From Nostoc edaphicum CCNP1411 (GTDB taxonomy: Bacteria > Cyanobacteriota > Cyanobacteriia > Cyanobacteriales > Nostocaceae), in the NCBI RefSeq assembly GCF_014023275.1, contig NZ_CP054698.1, positions 744,001-808,000 on the forward strand: a stretch of DNA of 64,000 nucleotides, read 5' to 3'. The number at the start of each line of letters is the position of its first letter. Position 1 is the stretch's first letter. Below the pieces are notes generated by a model. That model saw only the letters and a list, made by a program, of their open reading frames with translations. It was not told the origin of the DNA and did no database searches. The translations under genes were made by a program, and so were the position numbers. This document shows, piece after piece, positions 9,203-17,685 of this stretch.

Positions 9203-10065
9203 CTTGATATAAAAATGGCAATAAACTTACTCTTAAAAATAAGCAAGCTACGCAGAAGTTCTCGTAGAGAAGTGACTGATGTTCACGAAGAAGGGAAAAG
9301 GGTAAATAAGTTGAAGGGGGACACTATCCGCTTTTTCGGTCAAAATTCATGCTGAATTCTGACGACTGACGCCTCTATTCTGTTCGATAATCGAAGCCAA
9401 AGTCTAAAACTTTGATTTCATCAAGACTTAAAGCTTTATTTTCTAATAGAAACTAAAATTTATCAAGAAAGGCAGAGGGCAGGAGGCTCAGTTGGCAGAA
9501 GGGAATACTGCTTCCTGCCTTCTTCAAAGACAAAAACTGGAAAACAAAGCTTCGCAACTCTTTCGGTTATTACATTCTCTCAAAAGGAGAAAACAGGGCT
9601 AAGTCTAAATATTCAAGCGACCTGTAGTAAACATTAGATACGTTTGCCCTGCTACGGATAGAGAGATTGCTGCTACTGTTTTTGATTCCTTCTGATAGGC
9701 GCAGAAACTGACCTCGTTCTTAATTGGAGTAAGTGCTGAGTCAGGTCGGATTGAGTCAGCAAATGTAATATGGCTGGAGTACAACAAGGACAAAACAATG
9801 GTTCAAGGGGAAGCATGACTATTACTGTCTCAGATTTGTATATTGAGTTAGGCATTTATGGTGTATGTACTAACGACACCATGTATATGTCAATATGCTT
9901 GGGTTAAGGGCTAATTGTACAAAATTGTGGGTTTTCGATCGCAAATCTCATTGACCCATTGCGTTCCCAAATAGCAAAAGCTATTCTCATCAGAGAAAAT
10001 CTCCCTTTTATGAAGGACAAGCACCTTTACTAGGGTATCCTCGCGCTGGGATTGCACCACAAACA
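9203..10065. repeat. Repeat-rich gap with truncated elements
   Basis: No supported gene is visible; the short frames here have no family features. At 9330-9390 there is a degenerate member of the GAATTC/GACTCC palindrome family ending in CTGTTCGATAATCG. At 9892-9938 lies a truncated copy (about 47 bases) of the 100-base AATAC element found complete at 57848 and 61720, cut off exactly where TTTTCGA meets unrelated sequence. Confidence 0.65.
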
Positions 10066-10647
10066 TTAGAAAAACTCACTCTCAGTGCTATCGTTGGTAC
10101 CACAAGCGCTATCACAGGTATGCTGAGTACCATTCAATTCAGAGGTAGTAGTTGCACCGACTGCCATTACTTGAGACCATTCACTAACGCGGTTGTTATC
10201 TAAGACGGCTCGCACTCGATAACCAAGCTGAATTTTATGCATTAGCAAGATCAAATCACGGTTGAGTAATCCTTGTGATTTTTGGTTTTCATTAGATGCA
10301 GCTTGTATACGAAAGCAGCGATCGCTTTGACGTTTCAACTTTGAAGACTTCCCTTCCACAAGCACCGTTTGTAGTTCGTACTCTTTAGCTTCAGGATATG
10401 CTTCCCAGCAAAGTTGCCAGTAAGTTGACCAGCGAATTAAGTCTGGTGGTAATTCCTCGACTTCATCCGACAATGTAGAGACAAGTCCGGTGACTGAAGG
10501 TTGTACAACTTGAGGCTGATTTGAGGTGATTTCAGCAGCTATAGATGAACTGTCATCAACACCTAGTATCAATCCGAATATCAAAGTGAACAGCGCAATC
10601 AATCGTAGGCATTGTAATTGCACCGACAATATTTTCCGATTCATCAT
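10066..10647 (-). CDS. Exported protein with a fibronectin-III-like domain
   Basis: The protein has 193 residues. Residues 12-38 form a signal peptide or anchor (LRLIALFTLIFGLILGV, then SSSIAAE). Residues 70-165 resemble a fibronectin type III or similar beta-sandwich: WQLCWEAYPEAKEYELQTV, a Cys at CFRI, then YRVRAVLDNNRVSEWSQ. No catalytic motif is visible. It lies 18 bases downstream of the gamma-carbonic-anhydrase-like gene on the same strand, so the two are probably co-transcribed and act outside the membrane. ATG codons at 10647 and 10644 are equally possible starts. Confidence 0.7.
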   Translation of the reverse strand: MMNRKILSVQLQCLRLIALFTLIFGLILGVDDSSSIAAEITSNQPQVVQPSVTGLVSTLSDEVEELPPDLIRWSTYWQLCWEAYPEAKEYELQTVLVEGKSSKLKRQSDRCFRIQAASNENQKSQGLLNRDLILLMHKIQLGYRVRAVLDNNRVSEWSQVMAVGATTTSELNGTQHTCDSACGTNDSTESEFF

Positions 10648-10665
10648 GATGCGAAAGTCAGTTGC

Positions 10666-11946
10666 TTACCACTCCACAGGTAAAATCAGGTTGCCGTTGT
10701 CTGCATAGATTGTTTGAGAACGGATATGCGTTCTGGGAGCTACTGTAGAGTTGAATACTGCGCTTCTTCGCCCAATTGCTGATCTGTTACCAATGCTGGC
10801 GCGGAATATAACAGAGTTCGGCCCTAACCCTACGGCATCACCTATGCTAGTTTCGGGGCCATTAGCAACACCATTGACAATCTGCCTACCGCCATGAACT
10901 AGAGCGCGAGGCCCATAACCAACTCCATTACCAAGAGTCAAACTAGTAGTCTCTAAAGCGTGAAAGACAACATCGTTTGCCATCCCAGCAATTGACCCAA
11001 CATTAAAAGGTTCACCTTCATCAGCACGTAGCGAAATTCTATTAGCTAGATTGTGGTTGAGTGTTGCTAAAGAATCTTGGAAAGTAAGATTACCGATAAT
11101 TCGGTTACGATAGTTAGGATTACGAGTTGGAGTTCCACCTATCTGCGGCAGACCTCCAGAGTTAAAGAAGGTGACGGGAGCATAATTAATTCCTGTTACG
11201 TTGGTCAAGTCTGCTCTGGCTAAGTCTGTATATCCATTGGCAAATGCTTCATTAACTTCAATGATGCCTTCCATTAATGCAACGTCGGCTTGTGTCAAGT
11301 TTGCCACCTTCCCTAAGATGCCGCTAGTAGCTTGTAGGTTTGTTGTAACGTTTTTACCAGGCAAGACAACTTTACCAGCAGGTAAGGTGACACCAGGGCC
11401 AACTCGCGCCAGAAAGTTTACTACTGTGTTTCTTTCTATAGTTGCACCATCTATTTCACAGTTGAAAGCGAGAAAAGTCTCTGGAACAGTGTTGCTAAAC
11501 TGAGTATTGGTAACTGCGTCGGTAAAAGGCCCTGTGGAACCTTGAGTACCAATTTTAGCTGCACCTTTGACAATGGCCATGTGTGCCATAATGACACGCT
11601 CGCCAATCTGCACTCCCGTTCCTGAAGCTGTGATTTTCACTTGGTCTTGAGCATTAGAATCTGCTGCAATACTAATAGGAGCATTAGTAGCATCTAACTG
11701 GGCAAATGGAGCAACGTAAACTTTTTCGCCCAAGGTAATATTTGTGGGATTGATGATTGTTGCTGTTGGGTCAACAAAACTAGCTGATTCGGAAGGTGCG
11801 GTACTTGGGCATATAGGTAGGTTTCCCACAGTTGGATTACAAGTTCCGCCAACAGCAAATGCGGGTTGTATACATATCAGTGTGCTGATGGCAAATGCTA
11901 GGATAATTGCATTTAAGGCACTAAAAATTGTGCGAGGTTTGAACAT
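10666..11946 (-). CDS. Secreted two-lobed gamma-carbonic-anhydrase-like protein
   Basis: The protein has 426 residues from the ATG at 11946 (a GTG at 11964 is the alternative). A signal peptide ends at QPAFA. The mature part has two left-handed beta-helix lobes that both resemble the archaeal gamma-carbonic anhydrase Cam. Lobe 1 (about 55-245) has NAQDQ, IMAHMAIVKG, and a C-terminal helix region like Cam. Lobe 2 (about 280-420) has SLRADEGEP, VVFHALET and ALVHGG. From my alignment to Cam, lobe 1 keeps Gln75, Asp76 and His117 equivalents (Q100, D101, H122) but has T106 and K127 for His81 and His122. Lobe 2 keeps Arg59, Asp61, Glu62, His81, Glu84 and His122 (R307, D309, E310, H329, E332, H351) but has P346 for His117. 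Activity is possible only if the lobes share sites. Confidence 0.82.
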   Translation of the reverse strand: MFKPRTIFSALNAIILAFAISTLICIQPAFAVGGTCNPTVGNLPICPSTAPSESASFVDPTATIINPTNITLGEKVYVAPFAQLDATNAPISIAADSNAQDQVKITASGTGVQIGERVIMAHMAIVKGAAKIGTQGSTGPFTDAVTNTQFSNTVPETFLAFNCEIDGATIERNTVVNFLARVGPGVTLPAGKVVLPGKNVTTNLQATSGILGKVANLTQADVALMEGIIEVNEAFANGYTDLARADLTNVTGINYAPVTFFNSGGLPQIGGTPTRNPNYRNRIIGNLTFQDSLATLNHNLANRISLRADEGEPFNVGSIAGMANDVVFHALETTSLTLGNGVGYGPRALVHGGRQIVNGVANGPETSIGDAVGLGPNSVIFRASIGNRSAIGRRSAVFNSTVAPRTHIRSQTIYADNGNLILPVEW

Positions 11947-12130
11947 AGCAAGAAAAGTCCTCACGGGTTATGGAATATTTGGCTATGGGATAATCTGCGT
12001 TAATAAATGAAAAATTTATTCAGGCGATGTCTGGCAACAAGACGCAGAGCATCTACACAGGCTGAGAAATTACCAAAAACTACACTGCAACAGCCTCTAT
12101 TGAGACTCCTTTTAGGTATGAGACCAAGAA

Positions 12131-12358
12131 TTAACCGCCCCAAAAACCTGCCAAATTGAAGAATATTTGTAAGACAACTGACAATAAAAAGCCTAAAAGC
12201 GGCACTGAAATTGTCGTTGTTGCTCCAGCAACTGCATCATTGTAGACAGTCTCCCAAGCATCTGGCCCGCTAGTGGAACTACCATAGACTTTAGTACTCA
12301 CAGCTAACGTTAAGCTAAGTACACTCAAACCAGCTAGTATTACGCGACGTTTTAACAT
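12131..12358 (-). CDS. Small exported or membrane protein
   Basis: This 75-residue protein starts with an ATG preceded by AAGGAATA. Residues 1-27 look like a signal peptide (MLKRRVILAGLSVLSLTLAVSTKVYG). A Ser/Gly/Ala-rich linker leads into a second hydrophobic stretch (ISVPLLGFLLSVVLQIFFNLAGFWGG) at the C-terminus. I do not recognise the family. It lies 184 bases upstream of the gamma-CA-like gene in the same direction and may be a third member of that exported group, though the gap is wide enough for a separate promoter. Confidence 0.6.
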   Translation of the reverse strand: MLKRRVILAGLSVLSLTLAVSTKVYGSSTSGPDAWETVYNDAVAGATTTISVPLLGFLLSVVLQIFFNLAGFWGG

Positions 12359-12943
12359 TATTCCTTGTTACCTAATAGTTCGCCAAGTTTATTAGGTAAG
12401 GTAAAGCGAAAAGGTACAGGACATACTTAAACTTTTCGGTTTACCTAACTTAATAACTTTCAAAGTTAATCAAGTACAAATTGCTACATACAGCAATTAA
12501 CAGTCTATTGTAATCTTATTTGCTGTTTAACACTAGAGTTTTAGGTATTGAAAAAATCTATGGAAATAATAAAAATAGTATTAAATTTATAGTGGAAAAC
12601 TGTATTCGCAAAAAAATAATTTAATTAAAAAAATCATCTATCTTAAGGAATAAAATTAGATTAATTGCTAGTGAAAGATAATCAGTATAGGTAAAAAATA
12701 ATTTAAATTCTATCTTTGGGGGGATCAATATTTAAGCTGTATACTAATTTTCATTTAGAAAGTAGATTAGCTTATATACATCAACTTCTTGATAATATAA
12801 GCTAATTAATCATCGTGGATTTGTAACCATTCCAAGTCTATGAACTTATAGACGACAGATTCTTGCTAAAGTGATGGTTATGAAAGTTCAGAACCACAAC
12901 CCACCTTTTATAGGAATATATGGATCATTATGGAATTATATAG
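12359..12943. other. Gene-free AT-rich stretch
   Basis: No gene is visible. An imperfect inverted repeat at 12394-12449 (TTAGGTAAGGTAAAGCGAAAAG opposite CTTTTCGGTTTACCTAA, read in parts) sits in the leader of the small gene ending at 12131 and could form a hairpin in its transcript. The remainder is AT-rich sequence between this gene and tRNA-His. Confidence 0.4.
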
Positions 12944-13017
12944 GGCGAACGATGGGAATTGAACCCACGAATGGTGGTACCACAAACCACTGCCTTAACC
13001 ACTTGGCTACGCTCGCC
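12944..13017 (-). tRNA. tRNA-His (GTG anticodon)
   Basis: Read on the minus strand the cloverleaf is complete. The acceptor GCGAGCG pairs with CGTTCGC, the D stem GCC pairs with GGC, the anticodon stem GTGGT pairs with ACCAC around loop TTGTGGT (anticodon GTG), and the T arm is GTGGGTTCAATTCCCAT. The genome encodes the extra 5' G(-1) opposite C73, the identity element of tRNA-His. CCA is not encoded. Confidence 0.97.
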
Positions 13018-13141
13018 ATTCAACAATTTGAATTATAGCAATAATTTGGCTAGCGATCAAGAGTTTTTATTCAAGGAACGGACTCAGTTGATTTAGAGTC
13101 TCTGGAATCTAACGATTTACAACGAATTTAACTTGGCAAAC

Positions 13142-13525
13142 ATGAAACCATTGACCATCATTGCATATACTGGAGCAGCAGCAGGACTCGCCGCCTTGGG
13201 TGTGACAATGGCGAAGACCAATCCCAGTCAGGTTGAATATGAAAAATATGCAGTACAAAGGTTGTCAGAATATTTAAAAACCGATGTATGCAAAAATACT
13301 ACGAATATTATAGAAAATTTAATCCGTTTTAATTGTGATAAGTTGGTTGACTCGGCTAACCCGCAAATCCAAGAAATTATTGCCAGGACTACAGAAAGAC
13401 AAAATTACATGATTTTTAGCGTTTACCGTACAGATTTAAAAATAAGTTCTTGGATACCTTCTTATAAATTTGAAACAGTGGGAGCTTTTGATCAATTTTA
13501 TACTTACACTGCTGAAGAACAATAA
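13142..13525 (+). CDS. DUF4359 domain protein
   Basis: This 127-residue protein matches the cyanobacterial DUF4359 family. It has an N-terminal membrane segment (LTIIAYTGAAAGLAALGVTMA), then NPSQVEYEKYAVQRLSEYLKTDVC and a second Cys at IRFNCDKL, and a C-terminal part with IFSVYRTDL. The two Cys could form a disulfide outside the membrane. I chose the ATG at 13142 over the TTG nine bases upstream because the family starts at MKPLTI. The function is unknown, and it stands alone after tRNA-His on the opposite strand. Confidence 0.82.
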   Translation: MKPLTIIAYTGAAAGLAALGVTMAKTNPSQVEYEKYAVQRLSEYLKTDVCKNTTNIIENLIRFNCDKLVDSANPQIQEIIARTTERQNYMIFSVYRTDLKISSWIPSYKFETVGAFDQFYTYTAEEQ

Positions 13526-13549
13526 GTCAAGCAGAAGGGGGAGAATTTG

Positions 13550-13670
13550 AAGAACAAGTCAGAATCCAAAATTCAGTATTCTTCTTCAATAATTACCAAA
13601 GAAGAATTCAGCAATTCCTGAGCCAGAATCCAGAATGGATTCTGAATTCTGTCTTCTGACTCCTTCTCAT
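13550..13670. repeat. Degenerate GAATTC/GACTCC palindrome repeat
   Basis: Alternating AATTCAG, CAGAATCC, GGATTCTGAATTCTG and CTTCTGACTCCTT units make partly palindromic sequence of the same family as 23353, 40510 and 49356. Its ends are too eroded to define. It fills the gap between the DUF4359 gene and cbiX. Confidence 0.6.
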
Positions 13671-13738
13671 CAGGGTATCTATATACCCCCCAACTTAATA
13701 TTAAGTAAGAATAGTAACTGAAAGTTCAATTTTTGCCG

Positions 13739-14488
13739 ATGTCATCTGCCTATCTCTTAGTATCTCACGGAAGCCGCGATCGCCGCCCAGAAATTGCTAT
13801 GCAGCAACTAGCAGGGCTGGTATGTAATCAATTGCCAGAAAATCTCAACTCATTAAATAGCGAACATCTGGTTGGTGTAGCTGCTTTAGAAATGAGTCCT
13901 CAGCCTTTACACGAGCAGATTCAACAATTTGCTAAGAGCGCTTTTGGCGATGATCGCAAACTACCTCAAAACGATCAGCGCCTAAAAATTGTACCGCTAT
14001 TTCTGCTGCCGGGAGTGCATGTGATGACAGATATTCCCGCCGAAGTAGCCCTAGCACAACAGGCTATTGGTGAAGATATCATCATTGAGTTGCAACCATA
14101 TTTAGGCTCTCACCCCAATTTAGAGAAATTACTGGCAAAGCAAATAGCTGCGACAAAAGCAGAAGCATGGATTCTCTTAGCTCATGGTAGCCGTCGCGCA
14201 GGTTCTCAAGAAACTGTGGAAGCAATGGCGGCGAGTTTGGGAGTAGTGGCTGCTTATTGGGCTGGGCCTCCTAGTTTAGAATCACGGGTGAAAGAGTTAG
14301 TAGCTGCTGGTTATAGAGAAATTGCAATTTTGCCATACTTTTTATTCGCTGGTGGAATAACTGATGCGATCGCGGCCTCAATAGAGGAGCTAAAATTACA
14401 ATTTTCTGCGGTGAATTTCCAATTGGCGCAGCCCTTGGGAGCAAGTGCAGAATTAGCCGAGCTAATTTGGGATTTAACAGATAAATGA
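13739..14488 (+). CDS. cbiX: Sirohydrochlorin chelatase, two-domain CbiX/SirB type
   Basis: The enzyme inserts Co2+ or Fe2+ into sirohydrochlorin on the way to cobalamin or siroheme. The 249-residue chain has two similar halves, as in the long CbiX form. The first contains LLVSHGSRDRRPE and LFLLPGVHVMTDIP with the active-site His residues. The second begins LLAHGSRRAGS. The ATG at 13739 was chosen over a TTG six bases upstream. The gene overlaps cobA by four bases (ATGA), so the two are probably translationally coupled. Whether iron or cobalt is inserted cannot be decided; the nearby cobalamin riboswitch and cobK make a corrin role plausible. Confidence 0.88.
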   Translation: MSSAYLLVSHGSRDRRPEIAMQQLAGLVCNQLPENLNSLNSEHLVGVAALEMSPQPLHEQIQQFAKSAFGDDRKLPQNDQRLKIVPLFLLPGVHVMTDIPAEVALAQQAIGEDIIIELQPYLGSHPNLEKLLAKQIAATKAEAWILLAHGSRRAGSQETVEAMAASLGVVAAYWAGPPSLESRVKELVAAGYREIAILPYFLFAGGITDAIAASIEELKLQFSAVNFQLAQPLGASAELAELIWDLTDK

Positions 14489-15264
14489 ACCGCACAGAGA
14501 AACAGGAGAACAATTATTTGGGAAAGGTTTATTTAGTAGGTGCGGGGCCAGGTGATCCAGGTTTAATTACCCTGAAGGCCAAAGGTTTGTTGGAATGTGC
14601 AGATGTCGTTATCTATGATGCCTTAGTGAGTCCGGCAATTCTGGCAATGATTAATCCCCAAGCCGAGCAAATTAATGCTGGTAAGCGGAGGGGAAAACAT
14701 TCGCTGTTCCAGGAAGAAACAACTCAATTGCTGATTGAGAAAGCGCAGGATCATGCAATTGTAGTACGGCTAAAAGGTGGCGATCCGTTTATTTTTGGTC
14801 GCGGTGGTGAAGAGATGGCAGAATTAGTCAAAGCTGGAATATCAACGGAAGTAGTGCCCGGTATCACATCGGGAATTGCAGCAGCAGCTTATGCAGGTAT
14901 ACCTTTGACGCATAGACTGTATAGTTCGTCAGTGATATTTGTAACTGGTCATGAAGCAGCAGGTAAGTATAGACCGATAGTGAATTGGAGTGCGATCGCT
15001 CACGGTTCCGAAACCATTGTAATTTATATGGGAATTCACAATCTGCCTTATATTGTCGAACAATTAAGTTTAGCTGGGTTGAATTTAGAAACGCCCATTG
15101 CTTTGGTGCGCTGGGGTACGCGCCCCGAACAAGAAGAATTGATTGGTACTTTGGAGACAATTGTAGAGCAGGTAGAGCAAACTGGATTTGGTGCGCCTGC
15201 GATCGCAGTTATTGGACAAGTAGTGAATATGCACAGTATTTTGTCTGGTTGTCGTCCAGTTTGA
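14485..15264 (+). CDS. cobA: Uroporphyrinogen-III C-methyltransferase
   Basis: This SUMT uses two S-adenosylmethionine molecules to turn uroporphyrinogen III into precorrin-2, the branch point to siroheme and cobalamin. It has 259 residues and the full set of tetrapyrrole methylase motifs: VGAGPGDPGLITLKA at the N-terminus, VVIYDALVSP, VRLKGGDPFIFGRGGEE, VVPGITSGIAAAAYAGIPLTHR and the closing GAPAIAVIGQVV. No CysG-like dehydrogenase/chelatase domain is fused, in keeping with the separate chelatase immediately upstream (4-base overlap). Confidence 0.95.
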   Translation: MNRTEKQENNYLGKVYLVGAGPGDPGLITLKAKGLLECADVVIYDALVSPAILAMINPQAEQINAGKRRGKHSLFQEETTQLLIEKAQDHAIVVRLKGGDPFIFGRGGEEMAELVKAGISTEVVPGITSGIAAAAYAGIPLTHRLYSSSVIFVTGHEAAGKYRPIVNWSAIAHGSETIVIYMGIHNLPYIVEQLSLAGLNLETPIALVRWGTRPEQEELIGTLETIVEQVEQTGFGAPAIAVIGQVVNMHSILSGCRPV

Positions 15265-15318
15265 TGTTGGCGCAAAGCTTGTCGTTTCGTATTCTCCGAT
15301 AACCCTAGTACCGCAAGG

Positions 15319-15350
15319 CGGAATTAAAAATTAAAAATTAAAAATTAAAA
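15319..15350. repeat. Short tandem heptamer AAAAATT
   Basis: About four head-to-tail copies of a seven-base AAAAATT unit lie just after cobA. Short tandem repeats of seven bases are a known class in heterocystous cyanobacteria. No function is apparent. Confidence 0.8.
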
Positions 15351-15410
15351 ATGAATACAGCATAAGGGTTTCGTTGATTTGGAATGATTGGTTTATTTCC
15401 GCCGTGTTGT

Positions 15411-15535
15411 ACTAGTGATTTATCGCATTAAATATCATGAGTTTGTAGTAAGCACTTCAGTGCTTAAAAATCCAGGACTAAAGTCCTTACTACGAACTTA
15501 TTCATTCCTCGTAACTAATGCGATAGACCACTAGT
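15411..15535. mobile_element. 125-base palindromic MITE-like element
   Basis: The ends ACTAGTGATTTATCGCATTA (15411-15430) and TAATGCGATAGACCACTAGT (15516-15535) are inverted repeats matching at 18 of 20 positions. Internal arms also pair (GTAGTAAGCACTT with AGTCCTTACTAC). There is no coding frame. It lies immediately upstream of the cobalamin riboswitch and could supply or separate promoter sequence. Confidence 0.8.
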
Positions 15536-15549
15536 GTATGATCGATAAG

Positions 15550-15683
15550 GTTATTCGGTTCTGGTGGGAGTCAGCTACCAGAGGTAACGGGGAAAGTTCG
15601 GTGCAAATCCGGCGCTGTCCCGCAACTGTGAACTAATTTGAGATTAAGGAACCAAATTGAGTGAGTCAGGATGCCCGCCGAAA
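15550..15683 (+). promoter_or_regulatory. Cobalamin (adenosylcobalamin) riboswitch
   Basis: The leader shows the conserved riboswitch order: GGTTCTGGTGGGAGTCAGCTACC at the start, the GTGCAAATCCGGCGCTGTCCCGCAACTGTGA core, and the closing GAGTCAGGATGCCCGCC. It ends about 35 bases before the ATG of the DUF1636 gene, so it probably controls that gene and cobK downstream, lowering expression when cobalamin is plentiful. Boundaries are approximate. Confidence 0.93.
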
Positions 15684-15718
15684 TAGATTTATCAGTTTCA
15701 CATATCTGCGAGGTACAG

Positions 15719-16150
15719 ATGACTACGACTGTAAATATTTCCCCAACCAATCCTTTGGGTGTTGCTAATCATACTTTATTTGTTTGTAAAACCTGTGCCA
15801 GTGTTTGGCAAAATGGAAAACGCTTAGGCGAAAGTGGTGGTGAAAAACTTTTACACCAACTTCAGCAGCTTGCCCAAGATTGGGACTTACGAGATGAATT
15901 TCCGATTCAGGAAGTTGAATGCATGAGTGCTTGTAATCGTTCTTGTGTAGTCGCCTTTGCTGCCAAAGGGAAATTAACATATTTATTTGGTGACTTAGCA
16001 GTTGATGGTAGTGCTTCTGCGGTGCTGCAATGTGCTAGTCAATACTATGCTAAAGCAGACGGTTTACTGCCTTGGTCAGAGCGTCCAGAAGCACTAAAAA
16101 AAGGTATTTTGGCAAAAATTCCCCCTTTATCAAAACAGAATTCAGTATGA
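15719..16150 (+). CDS. DUF1636 metal-binding protein, cobalamin-regulated
   Basis: This 143-residue protein has a thioredoxin-like ferredoxin pattern: CKTCASVW near residue 23, then CMSACNRSC about 55 residues later, giving Cys ligands for a metal or 2Fe-2S centre. This is the DUF1636 family, often found with cobalamin genes. The ATG at 15719 follows GCGAGGT; the frame stays open upstream into the riboswitch, which argues against the longer start at 15671. A metal-delivery or redox role in cobalamin synthesis is inferred from the riboswitch and from cobK 170 bases downstream. Confidence 0.85.
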   Translation: MTTTVNISPTNPLGVANHTLFVCKTCASVWQNGKRLGESGGEKLLHQLQQLAQDWDLRDEFPIQEVECMSACNRSCVVAFAAKGKLTYLFGDLAVDGSASAVLQCASQYYAKADGLLPWSERPEALKKGILAKIPPLSKQNSV

Positions 16151-16322
16151 ATTCTGTACGAGTGGCGGATAGAGTTAAGCAAAGCAAATCCGCGAGAGTT
16201 TGAGTATAGATTAAAACCTCTTTCACCGTGGGCAAAAATAAATTCAAATATTCTTCCTTGAACCTATCCGTTTATGGGTAGAGTATTCTGAATCCTGAAT
16301 TCTGAATTCTGACTCCTTTTTA

Positions 16323-17063
16323 ATGATGCGCGTTTTGATTCTAGGTGGGACGGGAGATGCGGCAGAACTAGCTGCCAAGGTTGCGACTATCCAAGGGTTA
16401 GAAGCAATCACATCTCTAGCTGGCCGCACCCGTGAACCGTCAATACCGTTGGGGGATTTACGGGTTGGAGGTTTCGGTGGGGTGGCGGGGTTGGCTAGCT
16501 ATCTGCGAATCATGCAAATCGACTTATTAATTGATGCAACCCATCCCTTTGCGACTCAGATTTCCTTTAATGCAGCAGATGCCGCAACGGAAGTTGGAGT
16601 CCCCCGTCTGATGTTAATTCGTCCGCCTTGGGAAAAAGAAAGTGGCGATCGCTGGATTGAAGTTGATCGCGTTGAAGCCGCAGCAACAGCACTGCAAAAC
16701 CAGGCACAGCGGGTATTTTTGACAGTGGGTAGGCAAGAACTCGCTGCCTTTGCTTATCTAGAGAAAATTTGGTTTCTAATGCGGATGATTGACCCTCCTG
16801 GCGATGAAGCTTTAGTACCACCGGGAATGGTATTGTGCGATCGCGGGCCATTTACTCTCAATAATGAAAGACAAATCCTGATTAATAACAAGATTGATAC
16901 CATCGTGAGCAAAAATAGCGGTGGCGATGCAACAAAGGCCAAGATTATTGCAGCGCGAGAACTGGGTGTAAAGGTTGTTATGGTAAATCGTCCACCTATC
17001 CCGCCAGGAGAACAGGTTAGTAATGTTGATGCTGCTTTAACGTGGTTATTTGATCGCTGCTAA
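16323..17063 (+). CDS. cobK: Precorrin-6A reductase
   Basis: CobK/CbiJ reduces (cobalt-)precorrin-6A with NADPH in corrin ring synthesis. The 246 residues contain the nucleotide-binding VLILGGTGDAAELA at the N-terminus, LLIDATHPFATQISFNA, RPPWEKE, a TVGRQEL segment and the C-terminal VSKNSGGDATKAKIIAARELGV loop that holds the cofactor. ATG codons at 16323 and 16326 are both possible. It follows the DUF1636 gene in the same direction with a repeat in the gap, and is probably under the same riboswitch unless that repeat brings a promoter or terminator. Confidence 0.92.
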   Translation: MMRVLILGGTGDAAELAAKVATIQGLEAITSLAGRTREPSIPLGDLRVGGFGGVAGLASYLRIMQIDLLIDATHPFATQISFNAADAATEVGVPRLMLIRPPWEKESGDRWIEVDRVEAAATALQNQAQRVFLTVGRQELAAFAYLEKIWFLMRMIDPPGDEALVPPGMVLCDRGPFTLNNERQILINNKIDTIVSKNSGGDATKAKIIAARELGVKVVMVNRPPIPPGEQVSNVDAALTWLFDRC

Positions 17064-17196
17064 ATGAAGAGTGCTGAGTTCCAAGTGCTGAGTGCTGAGT
17101 GGGTAAATAGGCAAGATTGATAATACTATCTTTACTTAATTTCCGTATAATACACGGGAACCTTCTACAAAATCCGCGATCGCACTAACGACTTCC

Positions 17197-17685
17197 ATGA
17201 AAAATCTAGCTCTATATGCCATAGTCCTCGCCACCACTTTTGGATTAGTTTTCGGGACAATGCCAGCCGCCTCTGCTTTAAGTTGGAACTGGAGTTATTC
17301 TGGTACTGGCATAGCGGCAAACGGTACTTTCACCACTAATGACACCCCTAACAATTTAGGTTTTTACCTGATTACTGGAATTACTGGTACACGAAATGGT
17401 GAAATAATTACTGGTTTGCAAGCGCCTGGGACTCCAATGCCAGGAAACGAACCTTTTGATGTTGATGATTTAATTAGTCTTAATACTCAGCAGTTAACGG
17501 GTAAGGGTTTTGCATATTCCACTTCGGAAGGAAGTTATTCTAGTCCATTTTTCGCTAGTTTTTTGTCCAAACCAGGTTATCTAGAGATGTTTTCTGCGCC
17601 AACTAAACCAGGTTTGAAAAATTTAGGATTAGAAGATAGTGAATTACCCATTAGTTTTTCTGCGACCATAATCACCATCCCTTAA
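17197..17685 (+). CDS. Exported protein of unknown function
   Basis: The protein has 162 residues with a clear signal peptide ending around residue 27 (LALYAIVLATTFGLVFGTMPAASA). The mature part starts WNWSYSGTGIAANGTFTT and is beta-rich with conserved-looking ITGITGTRNGEIITGL and NEPFDVDDLI segments. This resembles the N-terminal region of cyanobacterial PEP-CTERM proteins, but no PEP motif, C-terminal membrane helix or basic tail is present. It is therefore predicted to be released to the periplasm or outside. A TATAAT at 17146 may be its -10 box. Confidence 0.72.
   Translation: MKNLALYAIVLATTFGLVFGTMPAASALSWNWSYSGTGIAANGTFTTNDTPNNLGFYLITGITGTRNGEIITGLQAPGTPMPGNEPFDVDDLISLNTQQLTGKGFAYSTSEGSYSSPFFASFLSKPGYLEMFSAPTKPGLKNLGLEDSELPISFSATIITIP

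Noticed and set aside
9605..9855. Two overlapping minus-strand frames of about 60 codons
   Set aside because: They have no recognisable domain or ribosome-binding site, and the region is repeat-derived.
17117..17151. TTGATA and TATAAT as a sigma-70 promoter for the gene at 17197
   Set aside because: The spacing between the boxes is about 23 bases, too long; only the -10-like box is mentioned.
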